From assembly GCA_027451405.1 (NCBI GenBank), contig DAIDJM010000010.1, positions 1 to 34,766 on the forward strand: a stretch of DNA of 34,766 nt, written 5' to 3'. The notes below the pieces were generated by a model. It was not told where the DNA came from, made no database searches, and saw nothing but the letters and a program-made list of their open reading frames with translations. The translations under genes were made by a program, and so were the position numbers. Of this stretch, positions 24,771-33,624 are shown one piece after another. Source of the stretch: Acetobacteraceae bacterium (GTDB taxonomy: Bacteria; Pseudomonadota; Alphaproteobacteria; Acetobacterales; Acetobacteraceae). Position 1 is the stretch's first letter. Each line of letters opens with the position of its first letter.

Positions 24771-24788
24771 TGTCAATTTGTCCTTACA
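24771..24788 (+). promoter_or_regulatory. PpsR/CrtJ-type operator upstream of crtI
   Basis: TGTCAATTTGTCCTTACA is an exact TGT-N12-ACA match, the binding consensus of the PpsR/CrtJ repressor of carotenoid and bacteriochlorophyll genes in purple bacteria. It begins 28 bases before the crtI start, where a promoter is expected. It is only a pattern match; a second site could not be found by eye. Confidence 0.6.
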
Positions 24789-24798
24789 CTCAGCCCTC

Positions 24799-26295
24799 AT
24801 GCTGGCGTTGACACCTCGGCCCCATGCGGTCGTGATCGGTAGTGGTTTCGGTGGCCTGGCAGCCGCGATCCGCCTCGGCGCGCGCGGCTGGCGCGTCACC
24901 GTACTCGAGCGCTGCGACCAGCCCGGCGGCCGTGCCCGCGTGTTCCGGCAAGACGGGTTCACCTTCGATGCCGGCCCCACCGTCATCACCGCGCCGTTCC
25001 TGTTCGAGGAACTCTGGGCGATGTGCGGGCGCCGACTCGCCGACGATGTCACGCTCGTGCCGATCTCTCCCTACTACCGTATCCGGTTCCATGACGGCGC
25101 GGTGTTCAATTACACCGGCGATGCGGCCGAAATGCGCGCCGAAATCGCGCGTTTCTCGCCTGAGGACGCCGACGGCTACGAGCGTTTCATGAAGGAAGCG
25201 GCCGCGATCTACCGCACCGGGTTCGAGGAGCTCGGCGACGTGCCGTTCAATTCCTGGACCGACATGGCGCGTGTCGCCCCGGGGCTGATGAAGCACCAGG
25301 CTTGGCGCAGCGTCTACGGGTTCGTGTCGCGCTTCATCCGCGACGAGCGAATCCGCACGGTGCTGAGCTATCACCCGTTGCTGATCGGCGGAAACCCGTT
25401 CCGCGCCAGCGCCATCTATGCGCTGATTGCGCACCTGGAACGCGCGCACGGCGTGCATTTCGCGATGGGCGGCACCAACCGTCTGATCGCCGGCATGGCA
25501 CGGCTCATCGAGGGCCAGGGGAATTCGCTGCGCTGCAACGCCGAGGTCGCGCAAATCCGCGTGGCGAACGGGCGCGCCACCGGCGTCACCTTGTCGGACG
25601 GCGAGACGCTCGATGCCGACATCGTCGTCTCGAACGCCGACAGTGCCTGGACGCACGGCCATCTGTTGCCGGCCGAGGCCCGCACCGAATGGTCCAATGC
25701 ACGGCTCGACCGCGCGCGTTACTCGATGGGACTGTTCGTCTGGTATTTCGGCACCAATCGCCGCTACGAGGACGTGGCGCACCACTCGATCCTGCTTGGC
25801 CCCCGCTATCGCGGGCTCCTCCATGACATCTTCGATCGCCGCGTCATGGCCCAGGATTTCTCGCTCTACCTGCACCGCCCGACCGCGACAGATACCAGCC
25901 TCGCCCCGCCCGGGCACGACAATTTCTACGTGCTCTCGCCTGTGCCGCATCTCGGCGGCGGCGCGGACTGGACGCAGCTCGCCGAGAATTATCGCCGCGC
26001 CATCGCCTGGCATCTCGAACAGACCGTGCTGCCCGGCTTGGGCCAGGCGATCGTCACCTCGCGCGTGATGACGCCGCTCCATTTCCGCGACGAGTTGCTC
26101 GCCGTGAACGGCACCGGTTTCGGATTGGAGCCGGTGCTGACCCAGAGCGCCTGGTTCCGGCCACACAATAAAAGCCAAATCGCCAATCTGTTCCTCGTGG
26201 GGGCCGGCACCCATCCCGGGGCCGGGGTACCAGGCGTGCTCTCGTCGGCTCGAGTGCTCGATCGCATAGTGGGGGAGGCCGCGGCCTATGTCTGA
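24799..26295 (+). CDS. crtI: Phytoene desaturase
   Basis: CrtI introduces double bonds into phytoene to give neurosporene or lycopene. The 498-residue length is standard. It opens with the FAD loop AVVIGSGFGGLAAAIRLGAR, then LERCDQPGGRARVFRQDGFT and FDAGPTVITAP. It ends with the family signature NLFLVGAGTHPGAGVPGVLS. ATG at 24799 is chosen, as the 19 in-frame residues upstream contain the PpsR-like site. Its TGA overlaps the crtB ATG by one base (TGATG), so the two genes are translationally coupled. The end product cannot be decided from the window. Confidence 0.96.
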   Translation: MLALTPRPHAVVIGSGFGGLAAAIRLGARGWRVTVLERCDQPGGRARVFRQDGFTFDAGPTVITAPFLFEELWAMCGRRLADDVTLVPISPYYRIRFHDGAVFNYTGDAAEMRAEIARFSPEDADGYERFMKEAAAIYRTGFEELGDVPFNSWTDMARVAPGLMKHQAWRSVYGFVSRFIRDERIRTVLSYHPLLIGGNPFRASAIYALIAHLERAHGVHFAMGGTNRLIAGMARLIEGQGNSLRCNAEVAQIRVANGRATGVTLSDGETLDADIVVSNADSAWTHGHLLPAEARTEWSNARLDRARYSMGLFVWYFGTNRRYEDVAHHSILLGPRYRGLLHDIFDRRVMAQDFSLYLHRPTATDTSLAPPGHDNFYVLSPVPHLGGGADWTQLAENYRRAIAWHLEQTVLPGLGQAIVTSRVMTPLHFRDELLAVNGTGFGLEPVLTQSAWFRPHNKSQIANLFLVGAGTHPGAGVPGVLSSARVLDRIVGEAAAYV

Positions 26296-27302
26296 TGTCT
26301 GACGCGAACGCGTGCGCCGAGCTGCTCTGCTCGGGATCCCGCAGTTTCCATGCGGCCGCCAAGGTCCTGCCGGCGCGGGTACGGCGGGATGCGACCGCGC
26401 TCTATGCCTTCTGCCGTGTCGCCGACGACGCGGTCGATCAGGCCGAGGGCTCGCGCAGCGCGGCGGTCGAGCGGCTCCGGCTGCGGCTCGACCGTATCTA
26501 TGACGGCCGCCCCTGCGACGATGCCGCCGATCGTGCCTTCGCCGGCGTCGTCGACCGGCACGCGATACCGCGCGCGCTGCCCGAAGCGCTGCTCGAGGGA
26601 TTCGCCTGGGATGCCGAGGGAAGGCGCTACGGCGATTTCGCCGCGTTGCAGGATTACGCGGCTCGCGTCGCCGGCAGCGTGGGTGCGATGATGGCGCTCG
26701 TCATGGGCGCCTCGGCCCGTGCCACACTCGCGCGCGCCTGCGAACTCGGCGTCGCCATGCAACTCACCAACATCGCCCGTGACATCGGCGAGGATGCGCG
26801 TGCCGGCCGGCTCTATCTGCCGCTCGACTGGCTGCGCAGCGCCGGCATCGATCCCGAAGAGTTCCTGGTGCGGCCGCGCTTCTCGCCGGCGCTCGGCTTC
26901 GTGGTGCAGCGACTGCTCGCCGAAGCCGATTTTCTGTATGCGCGCTCGGGCTGCGGCATCGCGGAACTAGCGCGCGACTGCCGGCCAGGGATCCATGCCG
27001 CGCGGCTGCTTTATCGCGCCATCGGTCATGCCGCCGGCGCGCGCGGCTTCGATCCCGTCTCCTATCGCGCGATCGTACCGCCGGGCGTGAAAGCCTGGCT
27101 GGTCGCCAGAGCGCTCGCGGCGAGCTTCGGCGCACCACAGCGGGCGCCGGCCGAAACCCTGCCTTCCGTGCGCTATCTCGTCGAGGCGGTGCCTGGCCCG
27201 ATGCTGCCGGCGCGCCGCAAGCGCGCCTGGCGCCGCGCGGATGAGAGTGTGGCCTGGGTAATCGATCTGTTCGTGGCGTTGGAAGCACGACAGCGCGCGT
27301 GA
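26295..27302 (+). CDS. crtB: Phytoene synthase
   Basis: CrtB joins two geranylgeranyl diphosphates into phytoene. The 335-residue protein has GSRSFHAAAKVLP near the N-terminus, the first Asp-rich motif DDAVD (44-48), YAARVAGSVGAMM, and the second motif NIARDIGEDA (159-168) followed by RLYLP. These residues bind the magnesium-diphosphate substrate. It is somewhat longer than the usual minimum because of a C-terminal extension ending in VIDLFVALEARQRA. It overlaps crtI upstream by one base and a 33-residue frame downstream by four bases. Confidence 0.95.
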   Translation: MSDANACAELLCSGSRSFHAAAKVLPARVRRDATALYAFCRVADDAVDQAEGSRSAAVERLRLRLDRIYDGRPCDDAADRAFAGVVDRHAIPRALPEALLEGFAWDAEGRRYGDFAALQDYAARVAGSVGAMMALVMGASARATLARACELGVAMQLTNIARDIGEDARAGRLYLPLDWLRSAGIDPEEFLVRPRFSPALGFVVQRLLAEADFLYARSGCGIAELARDCRPGIHAARLLYRAIGHAAGARGFDPVSYRAIVPPGVKAWLVARALAASFGAPQRAPAETLPSVRYLVEAVPGPMLPARRKRAWRRADESVAWVIDLFVALEARQRA

Positions 27303-27400
27303 CCATCTGGCATTGGCTCTCGATTGACCTCGTGGTGGTGGTCTTTGCGGTTTACGAAATCGTGAAGCTGAGGCGCGATCGCAACCGGGACAAATCCTAA
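27299..27400 (+). CDS. 33-residue single-helix membrane microprotein
   Basis: A short frame starting GTG that overlaps the crtB stop by four bases (GTGA), the same coupling used elsewhere in this window. It reads VTIWHWLSIDLVVVVFAVYE followed by IVKLRRDRNRDKS. That is one transmembrane helix of about 18 residues followed by a strongly basic tail, predicting an N-out/C-in bitopic protein. There is no known family to cite. Position, start overlap and ideal topology argue it is translated; the short length argues for caution. A role with the carotenoid enzymes at the membrane is inferred. Confidence 0.6.
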   Translation: MTIWHWLSIDLVVVVFAVYEIVKLRRDRNRDKS

Positions 27401-27423
27401 ACCGTCCTGGAACGACACGGGCA

Positions 27424-27439
27424 GCGGTTGAGAAACCGC
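27424..27439 (+). terminator. Possible hairpin after the crt operon
   Basis: GCGGTT (27424-27429) pairs with AACCGC (27434-27439) over the tetraloop GAGA, 24 bases after the last crt-operon stop. Only a short T-run follows (CCGTTTGCG), so termination is uncertain. Confidence 0.35.
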
Positions 27440-27562
27440 AACCGTTTGCGCGCTTAAATCGCACACGCATTGTTGCGCTCTGCGGCTATGGTAATCTGTA
27501 GGTTCATCCGCCTACGTTCCGTTCCCTGTTCTGGCCGAATTCAGAAACTCAGGGAGCCGTCC

Positions 27563-29089
27563 ATGCCGCGCCTTCCCCTTCTCGTAACGTGCGCCCTTTC
27601 GTGGGGAGCCGTCTCCGCCAACGCACAAGTCGCCGTCACGACCTGGCACAACGATAACGCACGGAACGGCCTGAACCCGAAGGAAACCATCCTCACCCCT
27701 GCCGCCGTGAGCGGCGGACATTTCGGTCTGCGCTGCTCCTACCCGGTGGACGGGCAGATCTACGCGCAGCCTCTCGTGGTTCCCTCAGTCACGGTGAACG
27801 GCACGGTGCATGATCTCGTCATCGTCGCGACCGAGCACGACAGCGTCTATGCTTTCGATGCCAATTGCAATGGTACCGGACCGCTCTGGCACACGAGCTT
27901 CCTCGGCGCGGGCATCACAACGATGCCCTGCGCCGCGAACACCCAACCGCAATGCAATACCGACATCATTTCTCCCGAGCGCGGCATCACAAGTACCCCG
28001 GTGATAAAACTTGCCAATCAGACGGTCTATGTCGCTGCGCAAACCGTCGAGCAGGGTGTGTATACTCAGAAACTGCATGCCCTTGCGTTGAACACCGGCA
28101 CCGAGCGCCCAGGAAGCCCGGTCGTGGTGCAAGGCAACAGCGGCGGCCCCAATGGCATCCCGTTCGATCCGTCGCAGGCATTGCAGCGGGCCGGACTTTT
28201 GCTTTTCAAGGGCGAGGTTTACATCGCCTACGCGTCGAACGACAGCGCCAGCGGCTGGCTGTTCGGTTACGACACAAAGACGTTGACGCAGCGTCATGTT
28301 TTCTGCACGACCCCCTCGGGTTCTCTTGGCGGCATATGGAGCGGCGGCGCGGCGCCGGCGACCGACGGGACGAGCATCTATCTCGCCACCGGCAACGGAA
28401 CCTTCAACGCGAACGTCGGGGGCAGCAACTACGGGGAGTCGGTTCTCCGCTTAGTGCCTCAGACCAACGGAACGATTCAGGTCGCCGACTATTTTTCGCC
28501 CCTCAATGAAGCGACCCTTTCCGCGGACGACTACGATATCAGCACGAACGGTGTTGTCCTTCTTCCGAAGCAATCAGGGACACATCCGTATGAAGCCTTG
28601 GTGGCCGACAAGATCGGTCGATTCTTCCTCCTCGATCGGACGAACCTCGGCCAATTCGGCAACCACTATGTCCAATCCTTCGTCGGCGGCAATCCCTACA
28701 TATTCAGCACCTTCGCATTGTGGGAGAACAACCTCTACAATGGCGGTGTCGACGGCGTGATGCAGCAATGGAAGCTCAGCAACGGCCTGATGGCGACCAC
28801 ACCGGCTCACACGGGATCGCTGAAGTTTAATTTCCCAGGAGTGACACCCTCCGTGTCCTCGAATGGCGGGACGGGTGCGATCGTCTGGATTCTCGAAAGT
28901 TCCGGGCTGGCGCAGGGTGGACCTCCGGCTCTGCTCGAGGCACTGGATGCCACGAACATCACCAACATCTTCTACACGAACGGTTCGACCACGGGTGGCC
29001 CCTCGGTCAAATTCGCGGTCCCCACGGTCGCCAACGGACATGTCTATGTCGGGACGCAAACCGAGCTCGACGTCTATGGGTTGAACTGA
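27563..29089 (+). CDS. Secreted PQQ-like beta-propeller protein
   Basis: A 508-residue exported protein. The signal peptide MPRLPLLVTCALSWGAVSAN ends near Ala-Gln. The mature part begins VTTWHNDNARNGLNPKETIL, followed by TPAAV and FGLRCSYPVDGQIYAQPLVV. Then repeated short propeller strands appear (VIVATEHDSVYAFDA, TVYVAAQTVE, KLHALALNTG, VYIAYASND, IYLATGNGTF, HVYVGTQTELDVYGLN). This is the pattern of PQQ/quinoprotein-like propellers found in secreted proteins of many soil bacteria. No dehydrogenase cofactor residues can be confirmed, so it may bind rather than oxidise. The ATG at 27563 has AGGGAG upstream. Hand-counted lines run between roughly 52 and 62 percent GC, lower than the flanking genes. 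Confidence 0.8.
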   Translation: MPRLPLLVTCALSWGAVSANAQVAVTTWHNDNARNGLNPKETILTPAAVSGGHFGLRCSYPVDGQIYAQPLVVPSVTVNGTVHDLVIVATEHDSVYAFDANCNGTGPLWHTSFLGAGITTMPCAANTQPQCNTDIISPERGITSTPVIKLANQTVYVAAQTVEQGVYTQKLHALALNTGTERPGSPVVVQGNSGGPNGIPFDPSQALQRAGLLLFKGEVYIAYASNDSASGWLFGYDTKTLTQRHVFCTTPSGSLGGIWSGGAAPATDGTSIYLATGNGTFNANVGGSNYGESVLRLVPQTNGTIQVADYFSPLNEATLSADDYDISTNGVVLLPKQSGTHPYEALVADKIGRFFLLDRTNLGQFGNHYVQSFVGGNPYIFSTFALWENNLYNGGVDGVMQQWKLSNGLMATTPAHTGSLKFNFPGVTPSVSSNGGTGAIVWILESSGLAQGGPPALLEALDATNITNIFYTNGSTTGGPSVKFAVPTVANGHVYVGTQTELDVYGLN

Positions 29090-29120
29090 GCCGCTTTGAG
29101 AAAACGCGCCCCCGTCCCCT

Positions 29121-29139
29121 GCGTTGGCGGCTCCAACGC
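29121..29139. promoter_or_regulatory. Perfect inverted repeat upstream of catalase
   Basis: GCGTTGG (29121-29127) and CCAACGC (29133-29139) flank a five-base centre, 12 bases before the catalase ATG and 32 bases after the preceding stop. It may be an operator, a short terminator for the preceding gene, or an mRNA hairpin just ahead of the ribosome binding site AGGAGA. Confidence 0.5.
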
Positions 29140-29150
29140 AGGAGACAGGC

Positions 29151-31229
29151 ATGGACCAGCAGACGAAAGACCTCGAAACCGAGCGCGGCGCCGGGGGCGA
29201 AACCCATCAGATCGCCCGCGGCGCCCCCGTTCTGACGACCCAGCAAGGCGTGCCGGTCGCCGACGACCAGAACACGCTCCGGGTCGGGCCAAGCGGCCCC
29301 GCGCTGCTCGAAGATTTTCACTTTCGCGAGAAAATCTTTCATTTCGATCATGAGCGCATCCCCGAGCGTGTCGTCCATGCTCGCGGCTACGGCGCCCATG
29401 GCTATTTCGAAACCACCGAGGCGATCCCGGAACTTACCCGCGCGGCGATCTTCGCCCGCAAGGGCGAGCGCACGCCGGCTTTCGTGCGCTTCTCGACCGT
29501 CGCCGGCAATCGCGGGTCCGCCGATCTCGCGCGCGACGTACGTGGCTTCGCAGTCAAGCTCTACACGCGCGAAGGCAATTGGGACATTGTCGGCAACAAC
29601 ATACCCGTCTTCTTCATTCAGGACGCGATCAAGTTCCCCGACCTGGTCCACTCCGTGAAGCAGGAGCCGGATCGCGGCTTCCCGCAGGCGCAGAGCGCGC
29701 ACGACAATTTCTGGGATTTCGTTTCCCTGACACCGGAATCAGTCAACATGCTGCTCTGGCAGATGTCGGACCGCACGATTCCCCGCTCCTTCCGTTTCAT
29801 GGAAGGATTCGGCGTCCATACGTTCCGGCTGGTCAACGCAAAAGGCAAGGCCCATTTCGTCAAATTTCACTGGAAGCCGCGCCTCGGGATGCAGTCAGTC
29901 GTGTGGAACGAGGCCCTGAAAATCAACGGCGCGGATCCCGACTTCCACCGCCGCGATCTGTGGGACGCAATTCATGCAGGCGACTTCCCCGAGTGGGATC
30001 TCGGCCTGCAGATCTTCGATGAAGCCTTCGCCGAGCGCTTCCCGTTCGATGTGCTCGACGCGACCAAGATCATCCCCGAGGAGGAGGTTCCGATCCGCAT
30101 TGTCGGCCGTCTTGTGCTCGACCGCATGGTGGACAACTTCTTTGCCGAAACCGAGCAGGTCGCGTTCTGTACCCAGAACGTCGTGCCGGGCATCGATTTC
30201 ACCAACGACCCGCTGCTCCAGGGGCGCAACTTCTCCTATCTTGACACCCAACTCAAGCGGCTCGGCAGCCCCAATTTCACGCACATCCCGGTCAACGCCC
30301 CCAAATGCCCGTTCCAGAATTTCCAGCAAGACGGACACATGACGCTCCGTAACCCCAAAGGCCGCGCCAATTACGAGCCGAATTCCTGGGGCGTCGAAGG
30401 TGGCCCGCGCGAAACCCGCGAGGGCTACCGCAGCTACGCCGCTCCTGAGAACGGCGCGAAAATGCGCGCCCGCCCCGAGCGCTTCGCCGACCATTACAGC
30501 CAGGCACGTCAATTCTACATCAGCCAGACCGAGATCGAGCAACGCCACATCAAAGACGCATTCGTGTTCGAACTCTCGAAGGTCGAAACGCCCCGCATCC
30601 GCGAGCGCGTGGTTTCGCACCTGCTGAACGTCGACGAAGCGCTCGCAAAGCAGGTCGCCCAAGGCCTTGGCTTCGCTCAACTCCCTGAGCGCGCAAAGCC
30701 CGCCAAAACGCCCATCACCACGCTCGCCAAGTCGGAAAAGCTCAGTATCATCGCGAATGGACCCAAAAGCTTCAAAGGCCGCAAGCTCGGCGTGCTCGTG
30801 AGTGATGGCGCGGACGCGAAACTGCTTATCGCCCTCGCCGAAGCCTGCAAATCCGTGGGCGCGATGATCGAGTTGGTCGGTCCCCAGGTCGGCGGTATCA
30901 AAGCCAGCGACGGCTCGACCGTCCCCGTAAAGCAGAAAGTGGTTGGCGGCCCTTCGGTGCTCTACGACGCAGTTGCGATCGTGCTCTCGGAAGCGGGCTG
31001 CGCGCTGCTCTCCGGCGAAGCAACCGCCAAGGATTTCGTGAGTGACGCGTTCGCGCACGGCAAATTCATCGGCGTCGTCCCCGCCGCGAAGCCGCTCATC
31101 GAGAAGGCCTGCGTCGAAATGGACAATGGGATAATCGCGCTTGACAGCCCGGCGGCGGCAAAAAGCTTCTTGGACCGCTGCGGAATGCTGCGTTTCTGGG
31201 AGCGCGAGCCGAAAGTCAGGGCGGTGTGA
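29151..31229 (+). CDS. katE: Large-subunit monofunctional catalase (HPII type)
   Basis: A heme catalase of 692 residues that breaks down hydrogen peroxide. The active-site His lies in [14 protein letters not shown] (about residue 76). [20 protein letters not shown] and [18 protein letters not shown] carry the conserved distal Asn region. The proximal heme Tyr is in [12 protein letters not shown]. The extra C-terminal ~150 residues ([38 protein letters not shown]) form the class-I-amidotransferase-like domain that defines large-subunit catalases. ATG at 29151 has AGGAGA upstream; an in-frame TTG nine codons earlier lies in the inverted repeat. Confidence 0.96.
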   Translation: MDQQTKDLETERGAGGETHQIARGAPVLTTQQGVPVADDQNTLRVGPSGPALLEDFHFREKIFHFDHERIPERVVHARGYGAHGYFETTEAIPELTRAAIFARKGERTPAFVRFSTVAGNRGSADLARDVRGFAVKLYTREGNWDIVGNNIPVFFIQDAIKFPDLVHSVKQEPDRGFPQAQSAHDNFWDFVSLTPESVNMLLWQMSDRTIPRSFRFMEGFGVHTFRLVNAKGKAHFVKFHWKPRLGMQSVVWNEALKINGADPDFHRRDLWDAIHAGDFPEWDLGLQIFDEAFAERFPFDVLDATKIIPEEEVPIRIVGRLVLDRMVDNFFAETEQVAFCTQNVVPGIDFTNDPLLQGRNFSYLDTQLKRLGSPNFTHIPVNAPKCPFQNFQQDGHMTLRNPKGRANYEPNSWGVEGGPRETREGYRSYAAPENGAKMRARPERFADHYSQARQFYISQTEIEQRHIKDAFVFELSKVETPRIRERVVSHLLNVDEALAKQVAQGLGFAQLPERAKPAKTPITTLAKSEKLSIIANGPKSFKGRKLGVLVSDGADAKLLIALAEACKSVGAMIELVGPQVGGIKASDGSTVPVKQKVVGGPSVLYDAVAIVLSEAGCALLSGEATAKDFVSDAFAHGKFIGVVPAAKPLIEKACVEMDNGIIALDSPAAAKSFLDRCGMLRFWEREPKVRAV

Positions 31230-31248
31230 GTGTTTTTTGGATTGGGAC

Positions 31249-31266
31249 GGGGGCTTGATAGCCCCC
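31249..31266 (+). terminator. Hairpin terminator after catalase
   Basis: GGGGGCT (31249-31255) pairs with AGCCCCC (31260-31266) over a TGAT loop, followed by TGTTTCC, about 20 bases after the stop codon. The stem is strong and the T-tract short. Confidence 0.6.
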
Positions 31267-31298
31267 TGTTTCCGCAAAGAGGTGGTTTGAAGGAAGGT

Positions 31299-31410
31299 GT
31301 TCTTTTTTGAAAAAATGAACCAAAAGACTCCTTCGTATTGGTCCAGGAGTATCAGGCACGTCGTCTTATACGAGTAGAGTCTTTTGCTACCTCTTCTTCA
31401 GAAAAGAGGG
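31299..31410. repeat. Type C nested-hairpin repeat, copy 2
   Basis: It starts GTTCTTTTTTGAAAAAATGAAC (one mismatch from the 11673 palindrome). CAAAAGACTC (31321-31330) pairs perfectly with GAGTCTTTTG (31377-31386), and it ends with CCTCTTC-TTCA-GAAAAGAGG. The overall length of 112 bases is nearly the same as copy 1. Confidence 0.75.
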
Positions 31411-31421
31411 TTCTCCGCTCC

Positions 31422-33167
31422 TCAAACAAAAAACGCTTCCCGTTCCCGCTCCAACCGCAGCGCCGCCGCCCTCACCTGCAGCACGTCCTTTCGCGTCAGC
31501 AGCCCTTCCAGCGCCCCCGTGGCCGCGTTGACCACCGGCACGCGCCCCTGTTCCGTCTCGAGCATGATCTCCAAAGCGCGGCTCAGCAGATCGTCCGGCT
31601 GAACCACCGCCAGCGATGCGTCGGAGATGCGGTCCGCGACACGGTCCTGCGCGGCGTCGTCATTCTCGATTTTCCAGCGCAGCGCATCCGTCCGGCTTAC
31701 CATCCCGACCGGCCGTCCAGCCTCGTCGAGCACCGGATAGATGCGATGACGTCCGCGCTCGAGTTCGCGCACAGCCTCCGCCACCGTGAGGGCCGCCGGC
31801 AGCGTATCCACTTCCCGCACCATTACCTCCCGCACGCGCGTGAGCTCGAACGGATCGATGCCATATTCACGCGTGACGTGCTGGCCGCGCCGGGCGATTT
31901 TCTCGGTGAGCACCGAGCGCTTCATCAGCAGAACGGTCACCGCGAAGGCCGCGACCGAGGCCGAGAACAGCGGCACCACCGCATGCATGTCGCCGGTGAG
32001 TTCGAGCGCGAACAAGGCGCCGGTGAGCGGGGCGCGCATGGTGCCGCCCAACATGCCGGCCATGCCGAGCAGCGCCCAGAAGCCGGGCGATCCTGGCAAC
32101 ACCTGCCCCACCAGGCATCCCGTCGCGCCCCCGAAAATCAGCAGCGGCGCCAGCACGCCCCCTGAGGTGCCCGAAGCCAGCGCCACCAGCCAGATCGCCG
32201 CTTTCACGAGAAGGATCGTACCGATCGCCGCGATCGTGAGATGGTTGGCCAGAAGGTCGGCGATGATGTCGTAGCCGATGCCGAGCGCGCGCGGCTCGAT
32301 GAGCCAGCCCGCGCCCACCGCGATGCCGCCGATCGCCGGCCACCACATCCAATGCAGCGGCAGATGCGCGAACGCATCCTCGACCCAGTAAAGCAGTTTC
32401 GTGATCAGACCGGATTGCAGCCCGAGCAGCACGCCGATGCCGGCCGCCACCGGCGCCCCCCACCAGGGCAGCAGCGGCATCGCGTGGAACGGAAAGAGCG
32501 GCCCCGGCACGAAGAAGATCGGGCGCATCGAGATCGCGGTGATCGCCGCCACCGCCACCGGCACGAAACTGCGCGGCCGCCACTCGAAAAGCAATAATTC
32601 CACCGCCAGCAGCACCGCCGCGATCGGGGTTCCGAAAATGCCGGTCATGCCGGCCGCGGCGCCCGCCACCAGCAGGGTCTTCCGCTCGGCCGCGCTCAGA
32701 TGGAAGAATTGGGCGAACAGCGACCCGAGCGCGCCGCCGGTCATGATGATCGGCCCCTCGGCGCCGAAAGGACCGCCCGTGCCGATCGCGATCGCCGAGG
32801 AGAGCGGCTTGAGCAGCGCCACTCTGGGCGACATCCGGCTGCCACCGATCAGGATCGCCTCGATCGCCTCGGGAATGCCGTGGCCGCGGATCCGCTCGGA
32901 GCCGAACCGGGCCATCAGCCCGATCACGAACCCACCCACCACCGGCGCCACCGCCATCCAGGGGTGGCGCGGCGCCGTCGAGATCGGCACCGGCACCCAG
33001 GACACGTGCCAGAACCAAACGAGATTCGTGACCAGCGCGATCAGCTTGACCAGCACCCAGGCCGCCACGGCCCCGCCCGCGCCGGCCACCAGCGCCATGA
33101 AAGCGAGCATGAGCAGCCGGAGGTCGGCGGTGAAATCCGCCAGGTGGGGTGTGCGCGCGTTCGCCAT
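31422..33167 (-). CDS. ClC-family chloride channel/antiporter with CBS domains
   Basis: A 581-residue integral membrane protein. ClC signatures are present: GHGIPEAIEAI (GxGIPE), FGAEGPIIMTGG (the G[KR]EGP filter loop, here GAEGP, with the gating Glu kept), and SGGVLAPLLIFGGATG (GxFxP-like, here GVLAP). About ten hydrophobic helices occupy residues 12-420. Two CBS domains follow (MVREVDTLPAALTVAEAVRE, RHRIYPVLDEAGRPVGMVSR, and VVQPDDLLSRALEIML, QGRVPVVNAATGALEGLLTR) that may bind adenine nucleotides. It moves chloride, possibly in exchange for protons, as in acid resistance. ATG at 33167 is used; a second ATG at 33179 is equally possible, as neither has a good ribosome binding site. Confidence 0.92.
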   Translation of the reverse strand: MANARTPHLADFTADLRLLMLAFMALVAGAGGAVAAWVLVKLIALVTNLVWFWHVSWVPVPISTAPRHPWMAVAPVVGGFVIGLMARFGSERIRGHGIPEAIEAILIGGSRMSPRVALLKPLSSAIAIGTGGPFGAEGPIIMTGGALGSLFAQFFHLSAAERKTLLVAGAAAGMTGIFGTPIAAVLLAVELLLFEWRPRSFVPVAVAAITAISMRPIFFVPGPLFPFHAMPLLPWWGAPVAAGIGVLLGLQSGLITKLLYWVEDAFAHLPLHWMWWPAIGGIAVGAGWLIEPRALGIGYDIIADLLANHLTIAAIGTILLVKAAIWLVALASGTSGGVLAPLLIFGGATGCLVGQVLPGSPGFWALLGMAGMLGGTMRAPLTGALFALELTGDMHAVVPLFSASVAAFAVTVLLMKRSVLTEKIARRGQHVTREYGIDPFELTRVREVMVREVDTLPAALTVAEAVRELERGRHRIYPVLDEAGRPVGMVSRTDALRWKIENDDAAQDRVADRISDASLAVVQPDDLLSRALEIMLETEQGRVPVVNAATGALEGLLTRKDVLQVRAAALRLEREREAFFV

Positions 33168-33215
33168 GGCGGGGACCATATATATCGTATGGCGACATAA
33201 TCCAGGATCAACCGC
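33168..33215. promoter_or_regulatory. Divergent promoter region between clc gene and marR
   Basis: Forty-eight bases separate the two starts. The centre ATATATATCGTATGGCGACA is strikingly A/T-rich for this genome and holds an imperfect palindrome TATCGT-N6-ACATA. MarR proteins commonly bind such sites to control themselves and the divergent neighbour. Confidence 0.5.
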
Positions 33216-33620
33216 GTGAACGGCAAGCGCCTCACACCCCGGCAGTATCAGGCGATCGCCGCCTTCCGTGCTGAGCTGCGGCGCTTTCTCGCCTTCAGTG
33301 AAGCCGTAGCGGCCGACGCCGGCCTGCCGCCGCAGCAGCACCAGGCGCTACTCGCGATCGCGGGTCACGCGGGCCCTTCGCCGCCGAACGTGGGCGCGAT
33401 CGCGGAGGCACTCCTGATTGCGCCGCACAGCGCGGCGGAACTGATCGCCCGCATGGCGGAAGCTGGGCTGGTGACCAAAACCCAGTCAGAGACCGACCGG
33501 CGGCGGGTGGAACTCGCGCTGACCGGCAAGGCGCACGCGGTGCTCCAGCGCCTCACCGAGGCGCATCTGCGGGAACTGCGCACGCTGGGCCCCGCGCTGC
33601 GGCGAGCGCTCAAAGTGTAA
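33216..33620 (+). CDS. MarR-family transcriptional regulator
   Basis: A 134-residue winged-helix regulator. The N-terminal helix PRQYQAIAAFRAELRRFLAF is followed by the recognition unit PNVGAIAEALLIAPHSAAEL, IARMAEAGLVTKTQSETDRR and RVELALTGKAHAVLQRLTEA, matching the MarR pattern of 'LxxxGLxxRxxxxxDrRxxxxxLTxxG'. GTG at 33216 has AGGA eight bases upstream. It is divergent from the ClC gene and probably controls it. No ligand can be proposed from sequence alone. The gene ends immediately before a broken type C repeat that includes a CTTCTT/AAGAAG stem and may terminate it. Confidence 0.9.
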   Translation: MNGKRLTPRQYQAIAAFRAELRRFLAFSEAVAADAGLPPQQHQALLAIAGHAGPSPPNVGAIAEALLIAPHSAAELIARMAEAGLVTKTQSETDRRRVELALTGKAHAVLQRLTEAHLRELRTLGPALRRALKV

Positions 33621-33624
33621 GAAT

